Positions 1-11,765 of a stretch of 64,000 bases of DNA are shown piece after piece. Below the pieces are notes generated by a model. It did no database searches and was not told the DNA's origin. It saw only the letters and a program-made list of their open reading frames with translations. Position numbers and translations under genes: made by a program. The stretch spans positions 44,144,164 to 44,208,163 of the forward strand of contig CM075941.1 of assembly GCA_038030265.1 (NCBI GenBank), written 5' to 3'. Numbering within the stretch: position 1 is the stretch's first letter; each line of letters starts with the position of its first letter. The DNA comes from Corythucha ciliata (taxonomy: Eukaryota; Arthropoda; Insecta; Hemiptera; Tingidae).

Positions 1-1139
1 TTTTGGGCCGTCGAAATTTTGCCTTACGAAATTTTGTGTGCAAACTGTAATTTTATGTTAACAGGACGCTAATTAATGGATTATTTAAAAAATAAAATCG
101 CTTTAAAATCACTTTTTGCAAGGTGATTTCCTCTATGTACTGGACTACACGGGATAATAAAATTACTTTACCTCTTTGATCACGTCCAAAGGAGAATTGA
201 TCACCGCAGAACGCAGTTTTATTAAAAAATCCAGGTGTGACGACGTAGGTTGAACTCCAACTTTTCAGTTTTTAAATTTGAATTAGGAACGCAATTCTGG
301 AAAAAAAAACAACAAGAACGTTCAGAGAGGCAAAACAAGATGATATTGCCGGCAACGACTGCCTTGTGTAGTTTCACAAGGGGTACAGTTATTTGGGAAT
401 AACTAATGAAACAGGACTCGTTAATAACAATGTACTCAACTCGAATAATACTCAACTCGTAATAATACGCAACAGACACACAACTACGCGTCTATCCTCA
501 CCTCACCACCCCAACGACAGACTTGCACAAGTTGATTCAAGATTTAAAGGGGAGTTGTACGGGTGATTCCTCGACCCCCCCCCCCCGTGTACTACTCGGC
601 TTACACTTTCCCGCATTATTTCTGAACCAATATTGGTTTTCAAAGACTCGGGTTAATCTGCAGGAAATTCCGCATGTGCAGTAGTATTCATTTTGTCAAA
701 TAAGTCGAAGGAAGAGCTTGTTTCAAGGTAAAGTTCAAGGCGGGTTTAAGCTCTCCCCCTCCCCCCGACCGTTTGAGCACCCTTGACACCTTGATCTTGC
801 CCGGCTTGTTGTCTACCGGGATTGAGTTCCACGAATTGCTCGAACGGTCATGGCTGTCATGACTCTTCGCTTCGCCGGCTCTACGCCAACGGAGTGTAAT
901 CTGTAGCCCTGAGTTTTAGGGCTAAATAGACGACTTCCGCAGGAAAAATTTGAGTTGTTTGGCAATTTGCGAATAATTTACCAGTTTTGTGGCCTAGTAA
1001 GAACGTAAAAAGGTAATTTCGGGGAATGATAGCGAACATTTTGTAGTTCAAACTGGCGGTTAGCCCTCGGGCGGCGGCCCCATATCCTCTCTGTTAGCTT
1101 AGGAAGTAATACAATTTAAAAGTCTAATTTAGAGAAACG
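1..1139. other. Non-coding flank, no gene seen
   Basis: No reading frame here looks like a gene on either strand. The stretch has AT-rich sequence with 'GAAATTTTG' motifs at the very start, a run of C's near 575-587, and otherwise unique-looking sequence. It lies downstream of the HSPA5 3' end. Confidence 0.5.
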
Positions 1140-1569
1140 TATTCATTTATTTAAATTATTACACCCGACTCTTTGTTCAATCACACAACATTCACTCACA
1201 TACATTCATTCGATCACCTTACAACGTTCTTCTTACACCGCTTCTGAGTACATAGCACTCATTGGACGATGCTATACTTTTTTCAGAGTATAAAAAGAAA
1301 AGAAAAAAAAAATAACAAATAAATAACAAGAATCCTACTTAAAGTTCGGCTGCTTATGAGACTGTAGATTTCACAATTTTTCTATTTAAATGTCATTTAA
1401 CAGTCTTTAAAAACGAGGGACCATGATAGGACGAATACTGAAACTCCAAAAAAAACCCACGGTCTGTGTTTGCTTTGTTCTAGGTAACAGCTCACAATTA
1501 AAGTCGTTTTTTTTTGTTTTTTTAAGCAGGCTTGAACGAAAAAGGAAGGGTTGAGGAGGAGGAACAGTC
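1140..1569 (-). other. HSPA5 3' untranslated region and poly(A) signal (inferred)
   Basis: This lies directly downstream of the HSPA5 stop codon on the minus strand. It is AT-rich and has T/A homopolymers. A minus-strand AATAAA (TTTATT on the plus strand, about 1147-1152) is the most likely poly(A) signal. The boundary is inferred from this signal only. Confidence 0.4.
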
Positions 1570-4085
1570 TTATAACTCGTCTTTCAAGTCTTCATCGGGC
1601 ATGCCGCCCGTTGGGGGTGGCGCTCCTCCTTGGTACAATTTCGAGATGATGGGCTGTACCACGTCCTCCAACTCTTTCTTTTGTTTTTTAAACTGTTCAG
1701 ACTCGGCGTCTTGGTTTTCGTCCAACCATTTAATTTTCTCTTCGATGGCCTCCTCCATTTTGGTCTTGTCCGAGTCGGAGACTTTGGCACCGAGTTTGTC
1801 CTTGTCGGCGAGCTGGTTTTTAAGGGAGTAGGCGTAGGACTCGAGTTCGTTGCGAGCTTCGACGCGCTCTTTGAGTTTTTTGTCGTCGTCGGCGAATTTT
1901 TCGGCGTCTTTAATCATCCGGTCGATGTCGTCGGGTGTCAGACGGTTTTGATCGTTGGTGATGACGATCTTTTCTCGGTTACCAGTTCCCTTGTCTTCGG
2001 CGGACACCTGTAGGATACCGTTGGCGTCAATTTCGAAGGTGACTTCAATCTGAGGGACGCCGCGGGGTGCGGGTGGAATGCCGGTGAGGTCGAATTTTCC
2101 GAGAAGGTGATTGTCTTTGGTCATGGGTCGCTCACCCTCGTACACTTGAATGGTGACGGTGTGTTGGTTGTCGGAGGCGGTGGAGAAAATTTGAGATTTT
2201 TTCGTCGGTATAACGGTGTTCCTCGGTATGAGCTTGGTCATGACGCCACCCACGGTTTCAATACCGAGAGTCAGTGGGTTGACGTCGAGTAGAACGATGG
2301 CGTCGGTGTCTTGTTCACCGGACAGGACACCGGCTTGAACGGCGGCTCCATATGCGACAGCCTCGTCAGGGTTGATACCTCGCGATGGCTCTTTACCGTT
2401 GAAAAACTCTTTGACGAGTGTTTGTACTTTGGGAATCCTCGTACTACCACCGACTAAAACAATTTCGTCGACGTCTTTTTTGTTCATATCAGCGTCCTCG
2501 AGTACCTTCTGTACGGGTTTCATCGTCGAACGGAAAAGGTCCATGTTCAGCTCTTCGAATTTAGCTCTGGTCAGTGTCTCGGAGAAGTCATCACCCTCGA
2601 AAAAGCTCTCAATTTCAATTCTGACTTGATGGCTTGAAGACAGGGCTCGTTTCGCCTTTTCAACCTCACGCCTCAGTTTCTGTACAGCTCGGTTGTCCTT
2701 ACGAATATCTTTGCCCTTCTTTTTCTTGTACAATTTGATAAAGTGATCCATGACACGCTGATCAAAGTCCTCACCACCCAAATGAGTGTCACCATTGGTT
2801 GAAACCACCTCAAACACACCGTTGTCAATTGTTAGTAGGGAGACATCAAAGGTACCGCCACCCAAGTCGAAGACGAGGACATTCTTTTCGCCCTCTTTTT
2901 TGTCCAAACCGTAGGCAATAGCGGCGGCTGTTGGTTCGTTGATAATTCTCATAACGTTCAGTCCGGAAATGGTGCCAGCGTCCTTAGTGGCTTGACGTTG
3001 AGCGTCGTTGAAATAAGCCGGCACTGTTACAACGGCGTGAGTGACTTTCTTGCCGAGATACGCCTCGGCCGTCTCTTTCATTTTACCCAAAACCATGGCG
3101 GAAATCTCTTCGGGAGCGAACACCTTGTTGCCCTGTGATGTGGACACTTGAATGTGAGGTTTACTGTTTTTCTCGATGACTTTGAACGGGAAATATTTAA
3201 TGTCGTCCTGTACGGTGCTGTCGGTCCATTCGCGACCGATTAAACGCTTGGCGTCGAAGACAGTGTTCTCGGGGTTAGTGGTCAATTGATTTTTGGCCGC
3301 ATCTCCGATTAACCGCTCGCCTTCCGCTGTGAATGCCACGTAGGACGGCGTGATTCGGTTACCCTGATCGTTGGCGATAATTTCAACTCGACCATTCTTG
3401 TAAACGCCGACGCTGAAAAAAAATAAATATATATAATAATAATAATAATAATAATTGAAATTTACGACCACGTAAAAAGCCCCCCCCCCCTGCCCGAACA
3501 GTATGTCACCCCTCCCCTCTCTAACCGGCTGCTTCCAATGAATTAAAAATTGTAATGGGGCGAAATTCCAATTGGAAAAACAGAAATAGGGCACAGCCCC
3601 TCATAGAACGATTAAAATTATGTCGAACAACGGTGAACTCGTAAAGCGTAACAAGAGTACCGTATGGTCCACGTCAGAGATGACGTGGTCTTACGAGCAC
3701 CGACTACCGACTCAACATTGAGAGCATTGGCTCTGTTGCATAGCGTAATAAACAGTGAAAAATGATCAAAAATTTAATTAAAATGACGTGCATTATTAGG
3801 CCGAGTACGCCCACTAAAACTAACAAGACAGAAACATGATTGTTAAGATACCACGTCTTCACAGATAATGATGAATGGGTGCGGAGGGTTAAGTGTTGAG
3901 GGGGGGAGGGGTGGAAATACTCAAGAAAAACTATAAAAAAAAGAAATTAAATTGCTCACTCACCAAGAATAAGTAGTTCCCAGGTCAATACCCACTACGG
4001 TTCCAACTTCCTTATTTTTCTCGTCGGAAGCCGCATGAACCGCAACTGCCGTGAGGCAGAGGCCCCATAAAAACAGGGATTTCAT
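1570..4085 (-). CDS. HSPA5: Endoplasmic reticulum Hsp70 chaperone BiP/GRP78
   Basis: The CDS is complement(join(1570..3412, 3964..4085)), 654 residues, the same length as vertebrate BiP. Exon 1 encodes a hydrophobic signal peptide ([18 protein letters not shown]) and the first nucleotide-binding motif GIDLGTTYS. Exon 2 completes the codon to give SCVGVYKNG and continues through the ATPase signatures [14 protein letters not shown] and [13 protein letters not shown], the interdomain linker [13 protein letters not shown], the substrate-binding domain and the C-terminal ER retrieval signal KDEL. BiP binds unfolded secretory proteins in the ER lumen and represses the unfolded protein response sensors. 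The splice sites are GT (3963-3962) and AG (3414-3413). A further intron lies in the 5' UTR. No frameshift or missing catalytic residue was seen. The family assignment is certain; the start is supported by the signal peptide. Confidence 0.98.
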
Positions 4086-4104
4086 CTTGTAGCCGACTAT
4101 AATT

Positions 4105-4286
4105 CCTGGAAATAAAATTAAATAATCATGAAACCAAAGCGATTAAAAGCAATAAAAGTAATTAAGAGAGTCACGAGAGACCGGTTGGACACACGTTTGA
4201 AGTAGTTCAATGCGTGGCAACCCGTGCCTCGAATATTCCACGAAGCCGAACGTAAGCAAAGAATTTACAAAAATAAATATTTTACC
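4105..4286 (-). other. HSPA5 5' UTR intron
   Basis: Reading the minus strand upstream of the ATG, a TATTTCCAG acceptor sits at 4106-4107 and an AAG|GTAAAA donor at 4285-4284. They define an untranslated intron of about 180 bp, so the first exon is non-coding and lies beyond 4286. Confidence 0.6.
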
Positions 4287-4520
4287 TTAAATTGACGTTG
4301 TGCTGCCAGGAAAAAAATTGATTGTAAGAAAGCACTCGAAAAGTCCACAAAATGTACTTTTTATTAACAAAACTCACAGTTTAAATAAATTAAAAACGCT
4401 TTGACGTTAACTAAAAATTCACTGTTTCACTCGAAATATTCTCTTCAACTGAATGTGAGTTTCACTCTCGAGAAGAATTTCAATCGAGTAACCCCGCTAA
4501 TCGTACACGCAGAGCCTCGC

Positions 4521-4539
4521 CGTGGAAACCGTGGATTGG
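4521..4539 (-). promoter_or_regulatory. ER stress response element (ERSE), exact match
   Basis: The minus strand reads CCAAT-N9-CCACG exactly (plus strand CGTGG at 4521-4525, nine bases, ATTGG at 4535-4539). This is the consensus bound by NF-Y plus ATF6/XBP1 in animal BiP promoters. It lies about 235 bp upstream of the first splice donor of HSPA5, the expected place for ER-stress induction of this gene. Confidence 0.85.
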
Positions 4540-4554
4540 TCGAATGCCCCACTA

Positions 4555-4573
4555 CGTTAACCGTGGGGATTGG
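4555..4573 (-). promoter_or_regulatory. Second, imperfect ERSE-like site
   Basis: CCAAT-N9-TAACG in the minus orientation (plus strand CGTTA at 4555-4559 and ATTGG at 4569-4573). CCAAT and the nine-base spacing are kept, but two of the five bases of CCACG differ. A CCACG also lies two bases from the same CCAAT. Further CCAAT/ATTGG boxes follow at about 4596-4608. Clustering of such boxes is typical of BiP promoters. Confidence 0.5.
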
Positions 4574-4817
4574 CCGAATGACAGGGCGATTTGTTCCAAT
4601 TCTATTGGCTCCCGCTTAAATAGGCTGGTCTGGGACTGTTCGTTATTTTCGAAAGTTTTTGATTTTTGTTTTATGTGTCGCATTTTTATCTGACTCTTGG
4701 GAAATAATTAGCGCGAATGACGTGGTATTATTGTGGAGGGATAAAAAGGTGAATTTGTACGCTGAAGTAGGGAATAGTGAAAAGGTAAGTAAGTCTCAAC
4801 CTCAATAAGGTCTTACT

Positions 4818-7800
4818 CAGGGCTGGGCAGTAATTGAATTACGTAATTCAATTACAATTAGTAATTTGTAATTGATAGCAACACGCCGTTGTAATTGGTA
4901 ATTTGTAATTAGAAGCACTTTTTCGAAGTAATTTGTAATTAACAATTACCAATTACATTCCGATCTTCAGAGAATATTATTTCGAAAACGAGGGTACTAT
5001 TTCGGCGCCTTACTTGAAGCTTGAGAGAGAAAAATGTTTTTGAATGAAATTCACTGAAAAATGAGAGTTTCATAGTAATTATGACACGAGCGATACCCCC
5101 GAGCGCCCCCCCCCCGCCGAGCGTAGGGTTGGCCAATTTGAAATTTGAGAAAATCGGTACAAAAGTTTCAAAGATTGAAACCCCAACACATTGCGTCCCG
5201 GGACGCCCCTGGCCGGGACGCAGGACCAAATTTGCCAAACTATGACTATGCGGGGTACCCCGGGACAGTACGCAACCCTACTCATGCGATGCACTTGACA
5301 TCTTGGCAAGCTTGAGGCTATGCCGTTCCTACTTCCTATTTCAAAGATCTGTTCTGACCTTCGGTTGTTTGCTGGACGCACTAAAAAAATGACAGTGAAC
5401 AAGAGCAAGACCCGTGGCGTAGGAAGGAATTTGTCCTGGGGGGGGGGGCAATCAAATAGAAATCTCGAAATGGTGAGGGGAGGGGGTAATTTCACATTTT
5501 AGTCATAATTCCACCCAGCCAGTACACTCTTGAATCTGGACATCTTGTTGATGGCCTCATCATTGCCTCAATCTCTCACTTAAGGGCGATTTTTGGACTC
5601 AACCCTCAAATTAGCGCTTTTCTCAATTTTGGCAGTGTATCGTTCTTCTCAATTTCAGCCGCAGATTAGCGGTTTTTCCCCACCCCCTCCCATAGACATG
5701 AATTTGCGCATTTTCTCAATTTTATCAGCAAAGTATCGTTTCTATCCCGTGAGCGATGTTTCTTAATTGCCCACGAGTTTTGGCGTTTTCCTCAATGGGG
5801 AACTTGCAATTTATTTTAAAATCACCAGACGCGCCAATCGGGCTGCAACTACCGTCGATACTTTGTCCGCATGTGCCAATTCACTGGTATACTTTTCCCC
5901 CATATCGGGCATTCATGCAAGTTCCCCATTTTAGCAGCATATTACCGATTTTTAATTTTTTTTTCACCAGGGGGTTAGCACTTTTCTCAGTTTTAGCTGG
6001 AAATTAACGTTTTTCTTAAGTGTTTTCCTCAATATTAGCCGCAAAATAGAGGGACTTTTGACGAATTAGGTTTCACTCGCGAATTAGCGGTTTCTTAATC
6101 TATTGCCATAAATTGGCGCTTTTTTTCAATTTCGGCCTGAAAAGTTGCCGTCAGAATCCGCAAATTGGCGTATATTCAGTTTTTGGCGCAAATTATAATT
6201 TTTCTCAATTTCAACCGCGAATTAGCGCTTTTTAAAAATTATAGCGGCGACGCGTCGTAGCGTTTAAAACCTGTGAATTAGCGAATTTTCTCAATTTCAG
6301 TCACAAATTGGCGTCTGGCGCAATTTTAGCTGTAAATTGGCGAGTTTTTCCATTTTTAGCCTCGAATTAGAAATTTTCTCAATTCTTAGGCTTAAAATTA
6401 ACCTTTCTCTCAATTTTAACCAGGCTGATTATTTTATTTTCTAAATATTACCCGCAAATTAGCGGTTTTTCGCATTTTACCACCACATTAGCAATTTTAT
6501 ATAACTTTTATAGGTATAGATTATTGCTTCACGGCAGTTCTAGCCCTGAATTAGCGTATTTTCAAACATTATACTATAGCCGTGCATGAATTAGCCATTT
6601 TTCTGAATTTTAGTCACAAAAATGCCTTCAGAAGATGCGAATTTAAATTATAAATGAACATTTTTTTTTTCAAACCTTTTCCAAACCAAAAACATTACAT
6701 TTATCCAACCAATTTTGTCAAAAATCATCATTTTTAAACTATAAATTTCACGGCACTTAATTCGGGAATTAGTTATGTTTCTCAATTTTAGCAGCGAATT
6801 TTCGCTTTTTCTAAATTTTAGCAGCGTGGTAGCGTTTTCGAGTTTAGTCACTTTTTGCCAAGAATTGGCGTTTGACTCAATTTAAGCTGCAAATTAGCAA
6901 TTTTTGCCATTTTTAACTGAGAATTAGCACTTTTCCCCAATTTGAACTGAAAATTAACGTTTTTCTTAATTTTGGCTGTGCTAATTGGTGTTCTTTTTTG
7001 TTTTTTTTTTTTTTTTTCAATTTTTGCCGCGAGTTAGTGATTTTTTTCATTTTGTATCCGCGAATTAACGTTTGTCCACAACTTTATATCTGCAAATTGC
7101 AAATTAGCGATTTTTCCCAATTTCAGCTGTGAAATAGCGTTTTGTGATAATTTTGCGGCCATTCAGCATCCTATTCCCCTCTTCATACGCGAATGGGCGA
7201 TTTTACGCCATTTCAGTTGTGAATTTGCCATTTTTGTCCAATTTAACCTGAATAAAGCGTCTTTTATTTGTCAATATTATAGCTTATTTTCTCATCTTTA
7301 CCCGCGGGCTTTGCCCAAATAGAACACTTTAGCGTTGATTTCCACAATTTATTAGTAGAATGGCCTCCATCTACCGCGAATCAGCGATTTTTTAAAATTA
7401 ATTTTAGTCTGGAAGTTGCATCGCGAGACCATGAATCAGCGCTTATTAGCAGATAGAGTATAGCCACGAATATTACCGATTTTTGTCTGACACCACGGTC
7501 CCCCGTACTACGGTACACTACTGCGTTGGGTCTGAAGTCCAAGGAAAAAGCTGGAAGTACTCGGACCTTTTCGGGCTGCTTCAAGTCCAGAAAATCTGCT
7601 AAACCTAACTTCAACGTTAAACGCTCATTTTTAGAGATTTTATGGGGCTCTTCCGCGTATGCGTGTAGTTCTGGGGGGGGGGGGGTCTATCCCCCATATC
7701 CCCCCGTACCTACGCCCCTGAGCAAGACGCTCGCGCGTTCCATAAACCAAGCTGTTAGTAATTAGTAATTGAAAAAGTAATTCAATTACAGTAATTGTAA

Positions 7801-7910
7801 TTTGTAATAATTCGTGGAAGTGAAAAGTAATTGGTAATTTGTAATTAATCCTTTTTTTGGGAAGTAATTTGTAATTAATTACTCAAAAAGCTGTAATTTG
7901 CCCACCCCTG
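4818..7910. mobile_element. Non-autonomous hAT-like transposon, about 3.1 kb
   Basis: The left end begins CAGGGCTGGGCAGTAATT and the right end, reverse-complemented, begins CAGGGGTGGGCAAATTACAG. They are flanked by identical 8-bp duplications GTCTTACT at 4810-4817 and 7911-7918. An 8-bp duplication with CAGGGGTGGGCAA-type ends is the hAT superfamily signature. Both ends carry AT-rich subterminal repeats of the type GTAATTTGTAATT (4830-4960 and 7757-7890), like the subterminal binding sites of hAT transposases. The inside has no transposase: about 5100-5500 is unique or GC-rich, and about 5600-7480 is a degenerate tandem array (family A). It must have been moved by a transposase supplied in trans. 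Confidence 0.88.
5600..7480 (+). repeat. Degenerate tandem array, family A, inside the hAT-like element
   Basis: Imperfect repeats with a spacing of about 33-36 bp built from AATTAGCG, a T-rich spacer and CTCAATTTTAGCCGCG. Divergence between units is high, with many substitutions and small indels. No reading frame persists. The same family occurs outside this transposon at about 8150-9620, 30300-32630 (reverse orientation) and 34200-35420. Confidence 0.85.
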
Positions 7911-7918
7911 GTCTTACT

Positions 7919-8095
7919 GTGTTAATTTTTTTGGACGAGGTATACCCTTGAAGTCGTCAAATTTTACCCACAGCGTTACAGCGTAGGGGCGTAGCAAGGG
8001 CAAGTGATGGCCGGTACGGGTCTCTTTTTGATGCTCCCTCCCCCCCTGAGGATTAAACTCGGGTTAAATTTATGACCATAAATACCCCTAACGTT
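7919..8095. other. Short non-repeat spacer
   Basis: Sequence immediately right of the hAT-like insertion. It contains a 'GTAGGGGCGTAGCAAGG' motif resembling TIR tips common in invertebrate DNA transposons, but no matching partner was found. No gene. Confidence 0.35.
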
Positions 8096-9620
8096 CAGGG
8101 GCGGACTGGGGTATCAAGGCGCAGGGGCGGGGTAGCCTTGGTTAAAGGGGCAATTTGCAGCTAAAATTGTGGAAAACGCCAACTCGAGGAAAAAAGTTAA
8201 GAAACTTCGCTGCGAGATAAAAAAAAACCAACCATGCTGCTAAAGTTGAGAAAAAGCGCATGTTTATGTCTATAAGGTGGGGGGGATTACCCCGCTAATC
8301 CACGGCGAAAAGCGCTAATTTGCTGGTAACGTTGACAAAAAGCATACATTCGCGGCTAAAATGGAGAAATTCACAAATTCACGCTGTTTTTATCTCGCAG
8401 CGAAGTTTCTTAACTTTCCTCGAGTTGGCGTTTTCCACAATTTTAGATGCAAATTAGCGATTTTTTCTAGCAGGGACCAGGGAATTAGCTCTTTACTCAG
8501 TTTGAGCTGAAAAGTAGCGTTTAACTCACTATTATAGCCGCAAAATAGCGGTTTTTTCTAAATGTTTACGACAAATTAGCATTTCTTTGTTCACCATAAC
8601 CGTACGACGCTACGGATTAGCGATTTTTTCTCAGTTTTAGCCGCAAATTTGCGGGTTGTTCACCCACAGCCATAAATTGGCGCTTTTTCTCAATGTTAGC
8701 CTCACAGTTGACCGAGGAAGCCGTGAATTAGCGATTTTCCTCCATTTCAGCCGCGAATTAGAGCTTTTTCGTAATTTTAGCAGCGTAGTAGCGATTCTAA
8801 CCCGTGAATTAGCGAATTTTGTTCATTTTAAATACGAAATGGCGTTTTCCGATATTTTAAGTGCAAATTGGCAATTTTTACAGGCAGCGCTTTTAGCACT
8901 TTTTTCAATTCAGGCTGAAAATTACCCTTTCTCTTAATTTTATTCAGAATAAAATAGCGCTTATGCTCAATTTAAGTCGCCAATTGGGGCTTTTCTCAAT
9001 TTTGGCCGCAAGTAACGTTTTTATCAATTTTAGCCGCAAATTAGCAGGGGTTTTCAACTATGCCCATGCATTTGCGTTTTTTCTCAATTTCAGCTAAAAA
9101 GTTGCCTCCATGCAGAAGCTTCGAATTGGCGTATTTTCAATTTTAGCAGTGAATCAAAGCTTTTGCTATAAACACTATCCGTAAATTTGTGATTTTCTTC
9201 AATTTTAGCCACGAATTCGCGTTTTCCTCAATTTTACCCACAAATTGGCGATCTTTTTCAATTTTTACCAGAAAAAAAAAACACTTCGTCTCGATTTGAT
9301 CTGAAAAATAGCGTTTTTCTTTATTTTAGCGCTAATTAATGATTTTCTCAACATTAGCTGTGAATTAGTGATTTTTTAAAATTAATATCCACGAATGCCA
9401 TAGCCGTACACAGAGGGCCAGTATTGTAATTTATCGGGAGGGGGGGGGGACCTTGTTGCCACGAATTAAGGTTTCTCCTACACTTATGCGCGAGTTAACG
9501 ACTTTTCTCAATTTCAGCAGCGAATTGTCTCAATTTTAGCAACAAATTCGCGATGTTTCTCAATTTTGACCGTGAAATAGCATTTGTCCTAATTAGCGCG
9601 TTTCCTAGATTAGCTAGAAT
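8096..9620 (+). repeat. Degenerate tandem array, family A, second block
   Basis: Same unit type as 5600-7480. The block is preceded by CAGGGGCGGACTGGGG (8096-8111), which looks like a hAT TIR tip without a visible partner. Between about 8154 and 8390 the units run in the opposite orientation. From about 8390 to 9620 they run forward. A G-run (9440-9450) interrupts it. No coding potential. Confidence 0.85.
8154..8453. repeat. Inverted repeat marking an orientation switch in the array
   Basis: The left arm (8154-8226) and right arm (8387-8453) are near-perfect inverted copies that include CAACTCGAGGAAA / TTTCCTCGAGTTG and AAACTTCGCTGCGAGATAAA / its complement. About 160 bp of reverse-oriented units lie between. 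The arms look much younger than the surrounding units because they are nearly identical. Confidence 0.8.
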
Positions 9621-9628
9621 TATCGGTT

Positions 9629-10010
9629 TTGATAAATTTTCGAAGTGAATTAGAGGAAAAATATGAAGGGCACAACCAGGGCAATTTCGTTGAGCTAGTG
9701 AAATTACTATCTAAGTATGACCCCGTCCTAAGAGAACACGTCCTTCGAACTAAGCTTGATACACGTTCGATCACGTACATGTCACCTCAAACGCAAAACG
9801 AGTTTATCGAATTGATGGGAGATCACGTTCGAAAGCAGTATTCTAGGGCAAGTAAAGCAAGTCAAATATTACTCGATTATCTTCGACAGTACACCTGACG
9901 TATCAAAGCTTGATCAAACTTCCCAAGCTTAACGATACGTTGTCGTGAACGATGATTCAGTGAAAACATTCAATTCCAGCTCTCAGCGGCAGGCAGAACA
10001 AGGAGACAAT
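9629..10010 (+). pseudogene. hAT/ZMYM1-like transposase fragment, broken
   Basis: An 89-residue open segment contains GNFVELVKLLSKYDPVLREH, then ITYMSPQTQNEFIELMGDHV. These are motifs of the DUF4371/hAT-type transposase region found in transposons and in zinc finger MYM-type protein 1. In another frame just downstream the family motif continues as KYYSIIFDSTPDVS and, after a stop, RYVVVNDDSVKTF. This shows at least one frameshift and one nonsense change. Only the middle of the transposase is left. It sits just outside the array block and 1.7 kb right of the hAT-like element, but I cannot show that they are related. Confidence 0.7.
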
Positions 10011-11480
10011 AGAATGTTTTCAGCGGAGCACTGTTTTGACCGTTCCCAACCTCCCTCGCCTTGTCACCTTCACGTTCATTCTTTTGATCGCCGAAGAGTA
10101 CAGGCCTCCCACTTAATCCGCCGCCGCCTGCACGACCCTACGGTCTTGAGAGAATTTGCCTATCTTTCAACGACCCGCATCACCCCCCCCCCTTGCGATA
10201 ACTTTACCCCACTCACCGAACAAGAAATCTCAACTGTGAAAAATAAATTCCTTCTAGTAAAAACAAAATGGAAAGTCTAGGATTTCTCATGACAACTAAC
10301 AGAGAAGGCAGTGTTGAAATCGAATCGAAAAGATGCTCAAACCACACAAAGCTCTAGGGGCGGATCTACAGGGGGGTAACTACCCCCTCCCAGGATTTCA
10401 GAAAAGTTTTTTTTTTCTTTTTTTGAAATGTAGAGAGAATATCACGACGATTCCCTGAGGACAAGTAAGTGATGGTTGGCAAGCTTATTTGTCAATTCTC
10501 TGATATACAAAGGCTACCCCCTCCCAGTAATGCCAATTTCGTAGCCTCACCTTTTCATAAAGTAGAGAGTCTTCATGTATCGTCAGAATTTTTACATGCT
10601 GAGAAATGTATCATTAATGTGAAGGGCTGCACCTTGGTACCTATTAGACCGATGAATATGTCCGTCCTGTTTTCGAAGAAAATCCAATGCTCCTTAACTT
10701 TTTGCAGGGTAGATACCCCTCCACGATGTTTCCACCATGAAATTTAGGTGGACAACTCGTGTGACATCCTGAATACACCCCAAAATGTCACTAACCTGAC
10801 TGCTGGTCTATAAATGTAAAGGGTTGTTTGAATTCTACAGGAAATTTAGCGCCCACCAATTTGTCCGATACACAACAGACATATGGGTGGGTGCAGGAAT
10901 TCCTTCCATTACCGCACCCACCAATTTTTCCGCCCACAAATATGTCCGACCCCCTTCATTTCTGGCCACCAACCTTCATTTCATTAGTTAGAAATCATTA
11001 GAGACAACGATGGACACTTATTCACACGCGACTACACAAAAACAACATTTTCTGGTAGGCTTCTAAATTATAATTCCAACCGTCCATATTCATACAAAAT
11101 TAAGATTGTTAGAAACACGATCAAACGATTCCTACAACTTAACCAATAAAAGCTCTAACCGCAAAATGTTACTACCACAAAATGCTTTAACCATGCGCGG
11201 ATCCAGCAGGGGGCTAATGGGCTTTAGCCCCCCTCCCATTGGGTTGAAACCTCCCCCAAACCTTGCCTACCCCTTGATTTCAAAGACAAAAAATTGCCGA
11301 ATTCTCAAACAAGCTCATAAAAGTCTTCAAGAGAACGATGGGGAGGAGGGGACTGGCACAAATCATGACAATTCAAGATGACTACAATTTCCACTTGGGA
11401 AGGATACACTCAGCAAAGTTATCTTATTCTGTGCATTCTTCAATTCATCTGCCGAGCCCCGGTGCAGTGGCAGATCTAGA
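10011..11480. other. Non-coding, short dispersed motifs
   Basis: No convincing gene. It contains repeated short motifs such as GGATCTACAGGGGGG/CTACCCCCTCCCAG (10373-10400 and 10513-10530) and CCCACCAATTTGTCCG-like repeats (10853-10950), suggesting decayed mobile DNA. Confidence 0.35.
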
Positions 11481-11765
11481 CCTTGTTGTAACCAAAAACT
11501 GTTCTAACTACAAAATGCTCTAACCACAAAATGATCCAACCACAAAATGCTCTAACCACAAAATGATCTAACCATAAAGTGATATAACCACAAAATGCTC
11601 TAGCCACAAAATGCACTAACCACACAATGCTTTAACCACAAAATGTTATAACCACAAAATGCTCCAACCACAAAGTGCCCTACAACCACAAAATGCTCTA
11701 GCCACCAAATGCTTCAACGAACCAAAATTGCTCTAACCATAAAAAGCTCTAACCAGGATTGTGCC
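11480..11765 (+). repeat. Short tandem repeat, about 17-bp unit
   Basis: About fifteen imperfect copies of a unit reading approximately TCTAACCACAAAATGC, with single-base changes and occasional indels. Isolated units also occur at about 11150-11185 and 11990-12005. The region from about 11766 to 11985 interrupts the pattern with GC-rich unrelated sequence. Confidence 0.85.

Noticed and set aside
1532..2629. Several open frames on the plus strand opposite HSPA5 (for example 1532-1831, 1630-2013, 2372-2629)
   Set aside because: Antisense shadows of a strongly codon-biased HSP70 gene; no independent domain or splice support.
8096..8111. CAGGGGCGGACTGGGG as the left tip of a complete hAT element
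   Set aside because: No inverted partner or target duplication found in the window; kept only as a note in the array entry.
11480..11765. TAACC-containing repeat considered as interstitial telomere sequence
   Set aside because: The unit is about 17 bp (TCTAACCACAAAATGC type), not TTAGG or TTAGGG.
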